A stretch of 64,000 nt of DNA from Aquamicrobium sp. LC103 (lineage in GTDB: Bacteria; Pseudomonadota; Alphaproteobacteria; Rhizobiales; Rhizobiaceae). Where the stretch lies: positions 434,001 through 498,000 of the forward strand of contig NZ_LBCQ02000003.1 in assembly GCF_001014615.2 (NCBI RefSeq), given 5' to 3'. How positions within the stretch are numbered: position 1 is the first letter of the stretch; each line of letters opens with the position of its first letter. The notes beneath the pieces are model-generated. The model saw nothing but the letters and a program-made list of their open reading frames with translations. It did no database searches and was not told the DNA's origin. The position numbers were made by a program, and so were the translations under genes. Below are positions 56,598 through 64,000 of the stretch, in pieces.

Positions 56598-57815
56598 ATG
56601 AAAATCACCGACGTGAAGACCTGGGTGGTCGGCAATCCGCCGCCGGGCATCGGCGGGCGCTACTTCATTTTCGTGAAGCTGACGACCGATAGCGGCGTGG
56701 CGGGCTACGGCGAAGCCTACAGCGCCACCTTCGGCCCGCACCTCACGGCGCGGATGATCGAGGATTGCGCCGGGCGCTACCTCGTCGGCCGCGATCCGCA
56801 CGACATCGAAACCTTCTTCCGCCGCGCCTATTCCTCCGGCTTCTCGCAGCGCCCCGACATTTCCATGATGGGATGCGTCTCGGCGCTGGAGATCGCCTGT
56901 TGGGACATCATCGGCAAGGAGGCCGGCAAGCCGGTCTACAAGCTGCTCGGCGGCCAGGTGCACGAGCGGCTGCGCTCCTACACCTATCTCTATCCGCAGA
57001 CGGGAAGCGCGGTGCCGGCCGAGGCCGACAACCCGGAGAAGAACGTCTACAACGATCCCGATCTTGCCGCCGCCTGCGCCGCCGAATATGTGGCCCAGGG
57101 CTTCAACGCCGTGAAGCTCGATCCGGCCGGCCCCTACACCGCCTTCGACGGCCACCAGCCGCGTCTCGCCGACATCGATCTTTCCGCGCGCATGATGAAG
57201 GCGATCCGCGAGGCGGTCGGCGCCGGCGCCGACATCCTCTTCGGCACGCACGGCCAGTTCACCGCCGCCGGCGCGCTGCGCATGGCGCGCGCGATCGAAC
57301 CCTACGACCCGCTCTGGTTCGAGGAGCCGGTGCCGCCGGACATGCCCGAGGTGATGGCCGAGGTGGCGCGCGGCACCTCGATCCCGATCGCGACCGGCGA
57401 AAGGCTGACGACCAAATGGGAATTCGCCCGCGTGATCGAACAGCGCGCGGCGGCCATTCTCCAGCCCGATCTCGGCCGCTCCGGCGGCATACTGGAAACG
57501 AAGAAGATCGCGGCGATGGCGGAGGCCCATCACATCCAGATCGCGCCGCATTGCTATTGCGGACCGATCGTCGGCGCGGCGAACATCCAGCTCGCCGTCA
57601 CCCTGCCGAACTTCCTGATCCTGGAATCGCTGAAGCAGTGGGACGGCTTCCACGCCAGGCTTCTCGGGAAGAAGATCGAATGGCAGGATGGCTGGGTCAT
57701 TCCATCGACGGAGCCCGGCCTTGGCGTCGAACTCGACGAGGCGGTGTGCGATGCCCATCCGTGGGATGGCCAGGCGCTGCACCTGGAAATGACGGAGACA
57801 CCGCTTTTCCCGTGA
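56598..57815 (+). CDS. Enolase-superfamily (mandelate racemase/MLE type) acid-sugar dehydratase
   Basis: 405 residues. Enolase-type N-terminal cap plus TIM barrel. Metal ligands are seen at the barrel strand ends (E-E-P near 242 and T-G-E-R near 268), and the dyad His is in A-P-H-C near 315. The group contains dehydratases and racemases for acid sugars such as galactonate or altronate; which one cannot be read here. It follows the GMC oxidoreductase gene and converges on sqdC. Confidence 0.88.
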   Translation: MKITDVKTWVVGNPPPGIGGRYFIFVKLTTDSGVAGYGEAYSATFGPHLTARMIEDCAGRYLVGRDPHDIETFFRRAYSSGFSQRPDISMMGCVSALEIACWDIIGKEAGKPVYKLLGGQVHERLRSYTYLYPQTGSAVPAEADNPEKNVYNDPDLAAACAAEYVAQGFNAVKLDPAGPYTAFDGHQPRLADIDLSARMMKAIREAVGAGADILFGTHGQFTAAGALRMARAIEPYDPLWFEEPVPPDMPEVMAEVARGTSIPIATGERLTTKWEFARVIEQRAAAILQPDLGRSGGILETKKIAAMAEAHHIQIAPHCYCGPIVGAANIQLAVTLPNFLILESLKQWDGFHARLLGKKIEWQDGWVIPSTEPGLGVELDEAVCDAHPWDGQALHLEMTETPLFP

Positions 57816-57858
57816 TTTCAAAGGGTTGTCGGCAGAACGGGATTCTGCTCGTCAATCA

Positions 57859-57908
57859 GTTGATTCAACCCGGCAGCGACTTGAATCAACGCATGAACAG
57901 GTTGAATC
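57859..57908. repeat. Three phased TTGA-type repeats
   Basis: GTTGATTCAAC (57859-57869), TTGAATCAAC (57881-57890) and GTTGAATC (57901-57908) recur with a period of 20 to 22 bases in the short gap between the convergent enolase-family gene and sqdC. Two units are near-palindromes. They may bind a protein or be chance; no role assigned. Confidence 0.3.
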
Positions 57909-57926
57909 CGTTTGCGAGGAACGAGC

Positions 57927-58850
57927 TCAGCCAGGCTGGCCGTCCTTGACGATGCGCTCTATGAGCGTCTGCACGGTCGACTGGAAGCGCCTCATGCCGC
58001 CCGGCTGCCAGCCGAGCGCGCGCAGCCGCTCGGTGTTCATGACGTTGAGGCGCGAGACGTCCGCCGGCGCGGGAAGAGCGTTCGCGCAGTCGGTGACGCG
58101 GGCGGCGACCGACAGGATGTCGCTGTTGTCGACCAGGATGTCCGAGACGTTGAAAGCCTGGCCACGCACCGCCTCTTCCGACAGCGAAAGCATCAGCTCG
58201 ACCGCTGCGGCGACATCCTCGCCATGCACCTCCGTGCCGGCGCGCGGCTCGATCGCCTGGCCTTCGAGCCATGCCCGAATGAGCGGCGTCCACTTGTCCT
58301 CGCGGCCGGGGCCGGCCTGGCCATAGACACCGGTAATGCGCAGGCTGGCGCCGGCGAAACCCTCGTCGCTCAGCGACTTCAACTGCCGTTCGACGGCGAG
58401 CTTGACATCGCCATAGAGCGTATCGGGATGCGGCCGCGTCTCCTCTTCGAGCTCCATGCCGGGCGGCTGCGTGCCGTAGACGGCGCGGCTGGAGAGAAAG
58501 ACGGCGCGGCGCACGCCGGCGCGGCGGGCATCGTCGAACAGTCTGTTGGAGCCGCGGACATTGCGCTCGCGAAAGCCCGCCGGATCGTCGCCCTCCCCGC
58601 CGCGATAGAGGCCGGGCAGATGGTCGAAAGCCGCGTGGACGAAGAATTCGACGCCTTCGAAGGCGGGCTCCTGATCGAGATCGGGATTGAGTTCGCCCTC
58701 GACGAAGCGCACCGGTCCGACGAAAAAGTCGGGCCCCGGCGGCCGCCGGCCGAACACCGTCACCCGATGCCCGCGGGCGAGCAGTCCGTCGACGACGAAG
58801 CGGCCGACGAAGCCGGTGCCTCCGGAGACCAGCGTGACGGGACCGTTCAT
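57927..58850 (-). CDS. sqdC: SqdC-like NAD-dependent epimerase/reductase
   Basis: 307 residues, extended short-chain dehydrogenase fold with N-terminal G-G-T-G-F-V-G near residue 10 and Y-G-D-V-K near 145 (Tyr and Lys of the active site). It overlaps the upstream glycosyltransferase gene by four bases (ATGA). Position as the last gene of sqdB-sqdD-sqdC gives the name; SqdC's reaction in sulfolipid synthesis is not settled. An alternative is a sugar-nucleotide epimerase for another glycan. Confidence 0.75.
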   Translation of the reverse strand: MNGPVTLVSGGTGFVGRFVVDGLLARGHRVTVFGRRPPGPDFFVGPVRFVEGELNPDLDQEPAFEGVEFFVHAAFDHLPGLYRGGEGDDPAGFRERNVRGSNRLFDDARRAGVRRAVFLSSRAVYGTQPPGMELEEETRPHPDTLYGDVKLAVERQLKSLSDEGFAGASLRITGVYGQAGPGREDKWTPLIRAWLEGQAIEPRAGTEVHGEDVAAAVELMLSLSEEAVRGQAFNVSDILVDNSDILSVAARVTDCANALPAPADVSRLNVMNTERLRALGWQPGGMRRFQSTVQTLIERIVKDGQPG

Positions 58851-59662
58851 CGCGCAGCCCCCGGATTGGCGAGCGTGGAAATGTCGGGAATCCCCTCGCC
58901 CGTCGCATAGGCGCGCCACAACTCGATCAGCGGCTTTACCCGGTCGGCCCTGGGATGGTTCGCCTCCCATGGCTTTTCATACTGGTAGTGGATCACCGAA
59001 ACCGACTTCCAGTCCCAAAGCTCGGGCAGGTTGAACCAGACATATTGCAGCATGTTGAAGAACACCGGCAGACCATGCCAATCCGGAAAGAAGGCCTGCA
59101 GGAAGGTCTGGTCCGTGCGCGGCCAGAAGGCGTCCGGCGCGTCGAGCCGCGCGAGCATCGCCTCGAAGGTCGCCCGCGACGGCTTGGCGACGAAGACGCC
59201 GGAATTCAGCCGGTGGAAATCGGCGAGCGTCTCGTAGACATTCGGCGCGGCGGAGAATTCCGGATAGCCGAAGAGCCTGTCGACGTTGCGGATGACGATC
59301 GCGTCGGCGTCGATGAAGACGATCTTCTCGTACCGCTCGAGCTGCCAGAGGCGCAGCTTGGCAAAATTGTCGAGCGGCGTGTGGAAGGCCGGCTTGTTGC
59401 CCTTGGTGAAAGGGGCGTTGGCGTGCAGCCTCGCGCGCTGGTGGCGCTCGTTGAAGGCCTCGGAAGTGGGCAGCAGCTCCGCCCTTTCCAGCCGTGCGCC
59501 GAGCGCGGCGAGCGGGCGCAGAGCATCGTCGGCAACGCCGCCCGTGTGAAGGACGACGATGTCGGTCGTCGTGCCCGTCAGTTTCAAGGAGCGCACCAGC
59601 GCCGTCGCGCCGAGCGCATAGTCGGCGTTGGTGACGAGGGTGACGTAGGCGTGGCGTGTCAT
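58847..59662 (-). CDS. sqdD: SqdD-like glycosyltransferase (GT8, glycogenin-like)
   Basis: 271 residues. GT8 pattern: T-N-A-D-Y-A near residue 12, the metal-binding D-A-D in F-I-D-A-D-A near 105, and N-S-G-V-F near 139. In Sinorhizobium and Rhodobacter, SqdD resembles glycogenin and is thought to move sulfoquinovose from UDP to diacylglycerol. Here it is 32 bases downstream of sqdB and overlaps sqdC, as in sqdBDC. No signal peptide; probably acts at the cytosolic membrane face. Confidence 0.8.
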   Translation of the reverse strand: MTRHAYVTLVTNADYALGATALVRSLKLTGTTTDIVVLHTGGVADDALRPLAALGARLERAELLPTSEAFNERHQRARLHANAPFTKGNKPAFHTPLDNFAKLRLWQLERYEKIVFIDADAIVIRNVDRLFGYPEFSAAPNVYETLADFHRLNSGVFVAKPSRATFEAMLARLDAPDAFWPRTDQTFLQAFFPDWHGLPVFFNMLQYVWFNLPELWDWKSVSVIHYQYEKPWEANHPRADRVKPLIELWRAYATGEGIPDISTLANPGAAR

Positions 59663-59694
59663 TGGAGCAGCAGGCACAAACGTTTCCGGTTGTG

Positions 59695-60915
59695 CTAGCT
59701 CACGCTCTTCAGCCGCTTGCCCTCCGGATCGCGGTCGATCGTCGGCTCGATGTCCTTGGTCCACGCCGAAACAGCCGGGATCCGGCTGCGGTCGACGCGA
59801 TAGGCGTATTTCTTGGCCACGTCGATCACCTCCTCCAGCAGCCCCTCCTCGAGGGTGATTGGATTGAGACCGAGTGCGAGGAACTGGTCGTTTTTGACGA
59901 CGAGGTCGTTTTCGGCGGCCTCCTTGCGCGGGTTCGGCAGGTAGGCGACCTTGCCGCCGGCGATGCGCGCGACCATCTCGGCGAGGTCGCGCACGCGGTG
60001 GGTCTCGGTCATCTGGTTGAAGATCTTCACCTGGTCGCCGCGCGCCGGCGGGCTTTTCAGCGCCAGCTCGATGCAACGCACGGAATCCTGGATATGGATG
60101 AAGGCGCGGGTCTGGCCACCGGTGCCGTGCACCGTCAGCGGATAACCGATCGCCGCCTGGATCAGGAAGCGGTTGAGCACGGTCCCGTAGTCGCCGTCAT
60201 AGTCGAAGCGGTTGATGAGCTGCACGTGACGGCGCGTCTGCTCGGTGTGCGTGCCCCAGACGATGCCCTGATGCAGGTCGGTGATACGGAGCCCGTCATT
60301 TTTCGCGTAGAACTGGAAGAGAAGCTGATCCAGGCATTTGGTCATGTGGTAGATCGAGCCGGGATTGGCCGGATAGAGGATATCCTGTTTCACCGTCTCG
60401 CCCGACATGGTGTCGATGCCGACCGGCAGATAGCCTTCGGGGATCGCCGCGCCGACGGTGGAATAGCCGTAGACGCCCATCGTGCCGAGATGGACGAGAT
60501 GCGCGTCGAGGCCGATCTCCACCATCGCGTTGAGCAGATTGTGCGTGGCGTTGACGTTGTTGTTGACCGTGTAGTTCTTGTGCCGGTCGGATTTCATCGA
60601 ATAGGGCGCGGCGCGCTGCTCGGCGAAATGAATGACCGCGTCCGGACGGTTCTCGGCCAGCCAGTTTTTGAGGATCTCGTAGTCCTTGGCGAGATCGATC
60701 AGATGGAACTGGATGCGCCGGCCGGTCTCCTGATACCAGATGCGCGTCCTTTCCTGGATGGAATCCATCGGCGTCAGCGACTGGACGCCCAGTTCGGTGT
60801 CGATCCAGCGGCGCGACAGGTTATCCAGGATATGGATCTCGTGACCTGCGTCGGAGAGGTGGAGGCAGGTGGGCCAACCGATAAAGCCATCACCACCGAG
60901 AACCGCAATCTTCAT
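59695..60915 (-). CDS. sqdB: UDP-sulfoquinovose synthase
   Basis: 406 residues, extended SDR. It makes UDP-sulfoquinovose from UDP-glucose and sulfite. G-G-D-G-F-I-G near residue 8 binds NAD; L-D-N-L near 32, A-E-Q-R-A-A-P-Y-S-M near 102 and M-G-V-Y-G near 147 are characteristic of SqdB. First gene of the sulfolipid operon. Sulfolipid synthesis commonly rises under phosphate limitation; this gene has a -10-like TATAAT upstream but no convincing Pho box. Confidence 0.92.
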   Translation of the reverse strand: MKIAVLGGDGFIGWPTCLHLSDAGHEIHILDNLSRRWIDTELGVQSLTPMDSIQERTRIWYQETGRRIQFHLIDLAKDYEILKNWLAENRPDAVIHFAEQRAAPYSMKSDRHKNYTVNNNVNATHNLLNAMVEIGLDAHLVHLGTMGVYGYSTVGAAIPEGYLPVGIDTMSGETVKQDILYPANPGSIYHMTKCLDQLLFQFYAKNDGLRITDLHQGIVWGTHTEQTRRHVQLINRFDYDGDYGTVLNRFLIQAAIGYPLTVHGTGGQTRAFIHIQDSVRCIELALKSPPARGDQVKIFNQMTETHRVRDLAEMVARIAGGKVAYLPNPRKEAAENDLVVKNDQFLALGLNPITLEEGLLEEVIDVAKKYAYRVDRSRIPAVSAWTKDIEPTIDRDPEGKRLKSVS

Positions 60916-60969
60916 CGAATCAAATTCCTCGTGACAGAATGAAGCCCCCTAACAAATGATAATGACGAG

Positions 60970-60998
60970 ATTATATCCGCCGCGAAACCGGATTTGAC
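60970..60998 (-). promoter_or_regulatory. Possible sqdB promoter
   Basis: Perfect -10 TATAAT (60970-60975) reading leftward, 55 bases before the sqdB start. The -35 position (GTCAAA at 60993-60998, 17 bases away) is weak, which would fit an activated promoter. I looked for Pho half-sites and found no good pair. It lies just past the stop of the upstream DMT transporter gene. Confidence 0.4.
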
Positions 60999-61004
60999 GA
61001 AAAT

Positions 61005-61847
61005 TTATCCCAATCGCAGGGCGATCACGCCGCCGACGATGAGAAGTGCTGCCGCGATGCGCCAGCGCGTCATGGTTTCGCCGAGGGCGGCCACCGAAAG
61101 CAGCATGGCGAAGAGGATGGAGGTCTCGCGCAGCGCGGCTACCGAAGCGATCGGCGCCTTGGTCATCGCCCACATCGCGATCCAGTAGGCGACCGCGCCG
61201 AGCAGGCCGGCCGCAAGCCCGCTCTTCCATTCCGGAAGCATCACGCGGATCACCCGGGCGCCGCGCAACCACACGCAGAATATGATCGACCAGACCGCGT
61301 CGAGCAGGAAAAGCCAGACCGCGTAGCTCGTGGCCGATGCCGCCGACCGCGCGCCGGAACCGTCGGTGAGCGTGTAGCTCGCGACGAAGACCGAGGTGAG
61401 AAGCGCGAAGCCCACCGCGCGCCTGCTCAAGCCGTTGATGCCGCCGCCGCGAAACGACATCAGGAAAGTGCCGGCGCACAGAAGCAGAATGCCGAGAACG
61501 GCGACGCCGCCGGGCAACTCGCCCAAGAGCACGGCGCCGCCGATCGTGGTCAGGAGCGGCGCGGTTCCGCGGGCCAGCGGATAGGACTGGGCGAGATCGC
61601 CGGTCTCGTAGGCCTTGGTGAGGAAGAATTTGTAGCCGGTGTGGAAGACCATCGACAGCGCGATCCACAGCCAGGTCTCCCCTTTGGGAAACGCCACGAA
61701 GGGAACGAGCGGCAGCACCACGAGGCCCATGGCGAAGCTCATCAGCGAGATCGAAGCGAAGCGGTCGAGCCGCACCTTGATCATCGCGTTCCAGGAAGCG
61801 TGCATCGCCGCGGCCGCGAGCACGGCCAGAAAGACCGTCGCGCTCAT
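61005..61847 (-). CDS. DMT-superfamily transporter, EamA type
   Basis: 280 residues, about ten spans in two EamA repeats; the N-terminus is F-L-A-V-L-A-A-A-A-M-H-A-S-W-N-A near residue 5, and R-E-T-S-I-L-F-A near 240. Substrate unknown. It is the same direction as sqdB, 90 bases upstream, but the sqdB promoter-like TATAAT lies after it. Confidence 0.87.
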   Translation of the reverse strand: MSATVFLAVLAAAAMHASWNAMIKVRLDRFASISLMSFAMGLVVLPLVPFVAFPKGETWLWIALSMVFHTGYKFFLTKAYETGDLAQSYPLARGTAPLLTTIGGAVLLGELPGGVAVLGILLLCAGTFLMSFRGGGINGLSRRAVGFALLTSVFVASYTLTDGSGARSAASATSYAVWLFLLDAVWSIIFCVWLRGARVIRVMLPEWKSGLAAGLLGAVAYWIAMWAMTKAPIASVAALRETSILFAMLLSVAALGETMTRWRIAAALLIVGGVIALRLG

Positions 61848-62053
61848 CTTTCGCCACCCTGGAATGAGCCGGAAATGGGAATGTCTACCTGCCGCATCGT
61901 CCCGCGAGCTGAATCATCATCACCGGGGAGGCCGGCGCGATCGCGCCTGGAACGGCCCGCACCCCTGCAAGCCCTTACCCGGCTAACACTTCGGCGCATG
62001 TCGATCCAGAAAAAAGCGGGAAAGGCGAATCAGGAGGCCCGATATTCTACATC

Positions 62054-62081
62054 TTGATGTCTAGATCGAAAGGCGTACACT
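62054..62081 (+). promoter_or_regulatory. Promoter-like pair before the 89-residue gene
   Basis: -35 TTGATG (62054-62059), 16 bases, -10 TACACT (62076-62081), about 64 bases before the start at 62145. Reasonable match; no activator site recognised. Confidence 0.45.
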
Positions 62082-62144
62082 CGTTTTGGGCATAAGGGGC
62101 AGAAGGCGGATAAAAGGTTCCGCCGGCAGGGAAGGAATCTGGAG

Positions 62145-62414
62145 ATGCCCAGCTCCGTCATGAATCGACCGGGGAAGGCAAGGCCGTTCGGTGTCACTGG
62201 AGAAGTGTACCGGCCGGACGAACTTGCGCATATCCAATCGGCATTCGAAGCGGTGTGCGACGAACTCGGCGTGAAAACGGCCGAACTTGCGCGCCGCCGC
62301 GCCATCGCCGAGCGCGTGATGAACGCCTATCGCCAGGGCCGCCGGCACTCGCTGAACCTGGTGCATGCGGGATTGCTCGAGGAAATCAGGAAAGATCCGA
62401 GCCACACCGTATGA
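62145..62414 (+). CDS. Small hypothetical protein, DNA-binding-like
   Basis: 89 residues, starting M-P-S-S-V-M-N-R. The middle, D-E-L-A-H-I-Q-S-A-F-E-A-V-C-D-E-L-G-V near 30-48, then R-R-A-I-A-E-R-V-M-N-A-Y-R-Q-G, is basic-helical. I cannot name a family. Its stop is inside the start of the next small ORF (ATGA), suggesting a linked pair. ATG at 62160 is an alternative start. Confidence 0.5.
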   Translation: MPSSVMNRPGKARPFGVTGEVYRPDELAHIQSAFEAVCDELGVKTAELARRRAIAERVMNAYRQGRRHSLNLVHAGLLEEIRKDPSHTV

Positions 62415-62551
62415 CCGCGACGGCTACCAAGCCGGAAACCAGCGCCGCCGATCAGATCCGAACGGCGGCGGTCGCTCGTCATGACGACAACCCGCCGCGT
62501 GCCGCAGCCGAAGCGTCATCCTTCCACGCCGGGAAACCGATCGCGCCTTAG
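62411..62551 (+). CDS. Tiny ORF overlapping the previous stop
   Basis: 46 codons, M-T-A-T-A-T-K-P-E-T, low complexity, with its ATG overlapping the previous gene's stop (ATGA) and its 3' end overlapping the convergent flavodoxin-like gene by about 35 bases. No domain. Translation is possible by coupling but not supported by other evidence. Confidence 0.25.
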   Translation: MTATATKPETSAADQIRTAAVARHDDNPPRAAAEASSFHAGKPIAP

Positions 62552-63139
62552 AAGGCGCGCGAGATGCGCGGCGTTCGATGCCGCCATGGCCAGCGTCTGC
62601 CCCACCTTGGCGGGCGTTCTCGGCAGATCCTTGTAGTCCGTCTTGCCCATCGCCTCGCCCACCCAGTAGCAGCCCGCATTGGCGGGAATGGTGAAGCCGA
62701 CGTCGGCGAGCGCCTGGAAACAGCAGGCGTGGCAATTGTGCGCGCCGTCCTCGTTGCCGACGACCGCCACCAGCGCGACCTTTCCGGCCGCCGGCATGCG
62801 CCCGTTGCCGTCGGTTTCCGACAGGAAGGCGTCGAGGCGCTCGAGCACCCGTTTCGCGACGCTCGACGGCTGGCCCATCCATACCGGGGTGCCGAGGATG
62901 AAGATATCGGCTTCCACGATCTTGCGCCGCAGTTCGGGCCAATCGTCGCCCTCGCCCATATCGGACAGGACGCCCGGCTTGATCTCGTGGTCGAGCACCC
63001 GCACGATCTCGCCCGTCACCCGATAGGGTTCCAGCGCGTCGAGCAGGTCGGAAAGCATCTTGTCGGTGGAGGAGGCTTCCTCGTCCAGCGACGCCTTCAG
63101 CGAGCAGTTCAGGGCAAAGGCCGTGAGTTCGTCCGGCAT
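62516..63139 (-). CDS. Flavodoxin-like NAD(P)H-dependent oxidoreductase
   Basis: 207 residues, flavodoxin-like fold: N-C-S-L-K near residue 10 for FMN phosphate, G-T-P-V-W-M-G near 82 and a Cys-rich H-N-C-H-A-C-C near 130 that is unusual. Family assignment as NADPH-dependent FMN reductase/flavodoxin is likely; role unknown. The ATG at 63139 gives the family-like start. cspA lies upstream. Confidence 0.82.
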   Translation of the reverse strand: MPDELTAFALNCSLKASLDEEASSTDKMLSDLLDALEPYRVTGEIVRVLDHEIKPGVLSDMGEGDDWPELRRKIVEADIFILGTPVWMGQPSSVAKRVLERLDAFLSETDGNGRMPAAGKVALVAVVGNEDGAHNCHACCFQALADVGFTIPANAGCYWVGEAMGKTDYKDLPRTPAKVGQTLAMAASNAAHLARLLRRDRFPGVEG

Positions 63140-63276
63140 TGCTCTCTCCCATGGTTCATGAGGAGAGAACGCGGCCGAAGGCGCCGGGTTGCGGGGATCG
63201 CCCAACGGAAAAGGCGCCGCGATCGCTCGCAGCGCCTTCTCTTTGAATTCCTGCCGGCCATAGAGCCGGCGGAAAA

Positions 63277-63489
63277 TCACATCGCGGAGAGGTTCACCGC
63301 CTTGGGGCCCTTGCCCATGCGGTCCGGCTCCACGTCGAAGGAAACCTTCTGGCCGTCGACGAGAGTGCGCAGGCCGGAGGCTTCAACGGCGGAGATGTGG
63401 ACGAACACGTCCTTCGCGCCGCCATCCGGCGTGATGAAGCCGAAGCCTTTGGTGGTGTTGAAGAATTTTACGGTGCCGGTCTGGGCCAT
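63277..63489 (-). CDS. cspA: Cold-shock protein
   Basis: 70 residues, one S1-like OB fold. RNP1 K-G-F-G-F-I near residue 14 and RNP2 V-F-V-H-I-S near 28. Binds single-stranded RNA/DNA as a chaperone. The extended 5' region is AT-richer, as is common for csp mRNAs, but no thermosensor structure can be claimed. Confidence 0.95.
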   Translation of the reverse strand: MAQTGTVKFFNTTKGFGFITPDGGAKDVFVHISAVEASGLRTLVDGQKVSFDVEPDRMGKGPKAVNLSAM

Positions 63490-63808
63490 ATGGGAAAACT
63501 CCTGTTCCCTTTTTAGTTTGTTGCGTCTGCGCTACATGCACAGTGTCGCGGCCGTCGAGAGTTCACAAAGTCGGGGAAAGGTCGTCCGTAACGGTCCAGT
63601 CTCCGGGTCAGCAAATGCCCGAGCGTAAGCACACATCGCACGAAATGCCAAAAATGACAAGATGGACCGCCCGCTGCTAATCTGAAATCGGTTAAAGAGG
63701 CCTCCGCGCAAGAGAACCGTCCCGCCTGTCCTTGATACGTAAAGTCGAGAACGAGGCGGATATTCACAACCGCAAGTATCCATGCCGGAAACTTCAGAAG
63801 ACACTAAA
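63490..63808. other. Divergent intergenic region of cspA and methyltransferase
   Basis: About 320 bases, AT-richer than average, presumably holding the long 5' leader of cspA on the minus strand and the methyltransferase promoter on the plus strand. No gene or strong repeat seen. Confidence 0.4.
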
Positions 63809-64000
63809 ATGGCACAGAACATCTATGACAAACCGGAGTTCTTTTCCGGATACAGCCAGTTGGAACGCTCCCTGCATGGGCTGGAGGGCGCGGCGGAATG
63901 GCCCGCGATCCGGGCGATACTTCCGGATATGAAAGACAAGCGCGTCGTGGACCTAGGCTGCGGTTTCGGCTGGTTCTGCCGCTGGGCGAGACGGCGGGGA
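63809..64000 (+). CDS. SAM-dependent methyltransferase, N-terminal part (3' end outside window)
   Basis: 64 codons to the right edge. It begins M-A-Q-N-I-Y-D-K-P-E-F-F, and SAM-binding motif I is V-V-D-L-G-C-G-F-G near residue 48. The type is that of class I methyltransferases; substrate cannot be told. An in-frame ATG at 63782 (M-P-E-T-S) would give nine extra residues; neither start has a strong ribosome site. Confidence 0.85.
   Translation, partial: MAQNIYDKPEFFSGYSQLERSLHGLEGAAEWPAIRAILPDMKDKRVVDLGCGFGWFCRWARRRG

Noticed and set aside
60916-61004. Pho box upstream of sqdB
   Set aside because: I looked for CTGTCAT-like half-sites at 11-base spacing; a lone CTGTCAC near 60938 has no partner at the right distance.

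Overview
The window is a piece of a high-GC alphaproteobacterial chromosome, most likely from the order Hyphomicrobiales (Rhizobiales; Mesorhizobium/Phyllobacteriaceae-like). Pointers are the block greA - lpsB - glycosyltransferase - lrp - trxB - lsrB, which I know from Sinorhizobium, an AbcR (alpha-r15)-like sRNA just beyond lsrB, a sqdB-sqdD-sqdC sulfolipid operon, a PhoB-type ugp operon and many Rhizobiales-style small conserved genes. It is mostly ordinary chromosome. No tRNA, rRNA, CRISPR array, IS element or prophage was seen.

Layout. 0-5.2 kb: end of a glutathione transferase gene, a ParD-like gene fused by stop/start overlap to a methionine aminopeptidase gene, then a visibly AT-richer accessory patch with a Tdi1-like (GAD-like) immunity gene, a frameshifted SMI1/KNR4-type gene, a DUF1801 gene, an unknown gene and a VOC protein. 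5.5-7.7 kb: an MFS exporter and a divergent ArsR-type regulator, with an inverted-repeat operator on the MFS promoter and a palindromic intergenic repeat between them. 7.9-14.5 kb: carB, a stand-alone HsdR N-terminal-type nuclease-like protein, about 1.25 kb of gene-free repeat-rich DNA, and an exported alpha/beta hydrolase. 14.9-20.1 kb: a peptide-type ABC importer with its two ATPases fused into one protein. 20.3-25.5 kb: an asparagine-synthase-like protein with an altered PP-loop, a serine hydrolase, LprI-like and lytic transglycosylase envelope genes, ogt and a small conserved gene. 25.8-30.2 kb: ugpBAEC with a Pho box of three half-sites. 30.3-39 kb: GST, two tandem EAL proteins (one degenerate), aatA, a GGDEF-EAL protein, a potassium channel with a zinc ribbon, and an EF-G-like GTPase that lacks the switch II histidine. 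39.4-44.7 kb: AbcR-like sRNA, lsrB, trxB, lrp, two LPS glycosyltransferases, greA. 45-54.7 kb: PQQ-type sugar dehydrogenase, TPR protein, transporters, two extensin-family proteins, LssY-type protein, CorC/CNNM protein, an FMN reductase/HxlR pair around a palindromic operator, VOC protein and thioesterase. 54.8-61.8 kb: GMC oxidoreductase, an enolase-superfamily enzyme, the sqd operon and a DMT transporter. 62.1-64 kb: small unknown genes, a flavodoxin-like protein, cspA and the start of a methyltransferase gene.

How the genes work together. Two systems match phosphate starvation: ugp imports glycerol-3-phosphate under a clear Pho box, and sqdBDC makes sulfolipid that can replace phospholipid, although no Pho box was found before sqdB. 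lsrB-trxB, AbcR and the FMN reductase/HxlR pair suggest redox and stress control. Four regulatory sites can be read directly from palindromes or direct repeats: the parD-like/map promoter, the MFS promoter, ugpB, and the HxlR/FMN reductase intergenic region.
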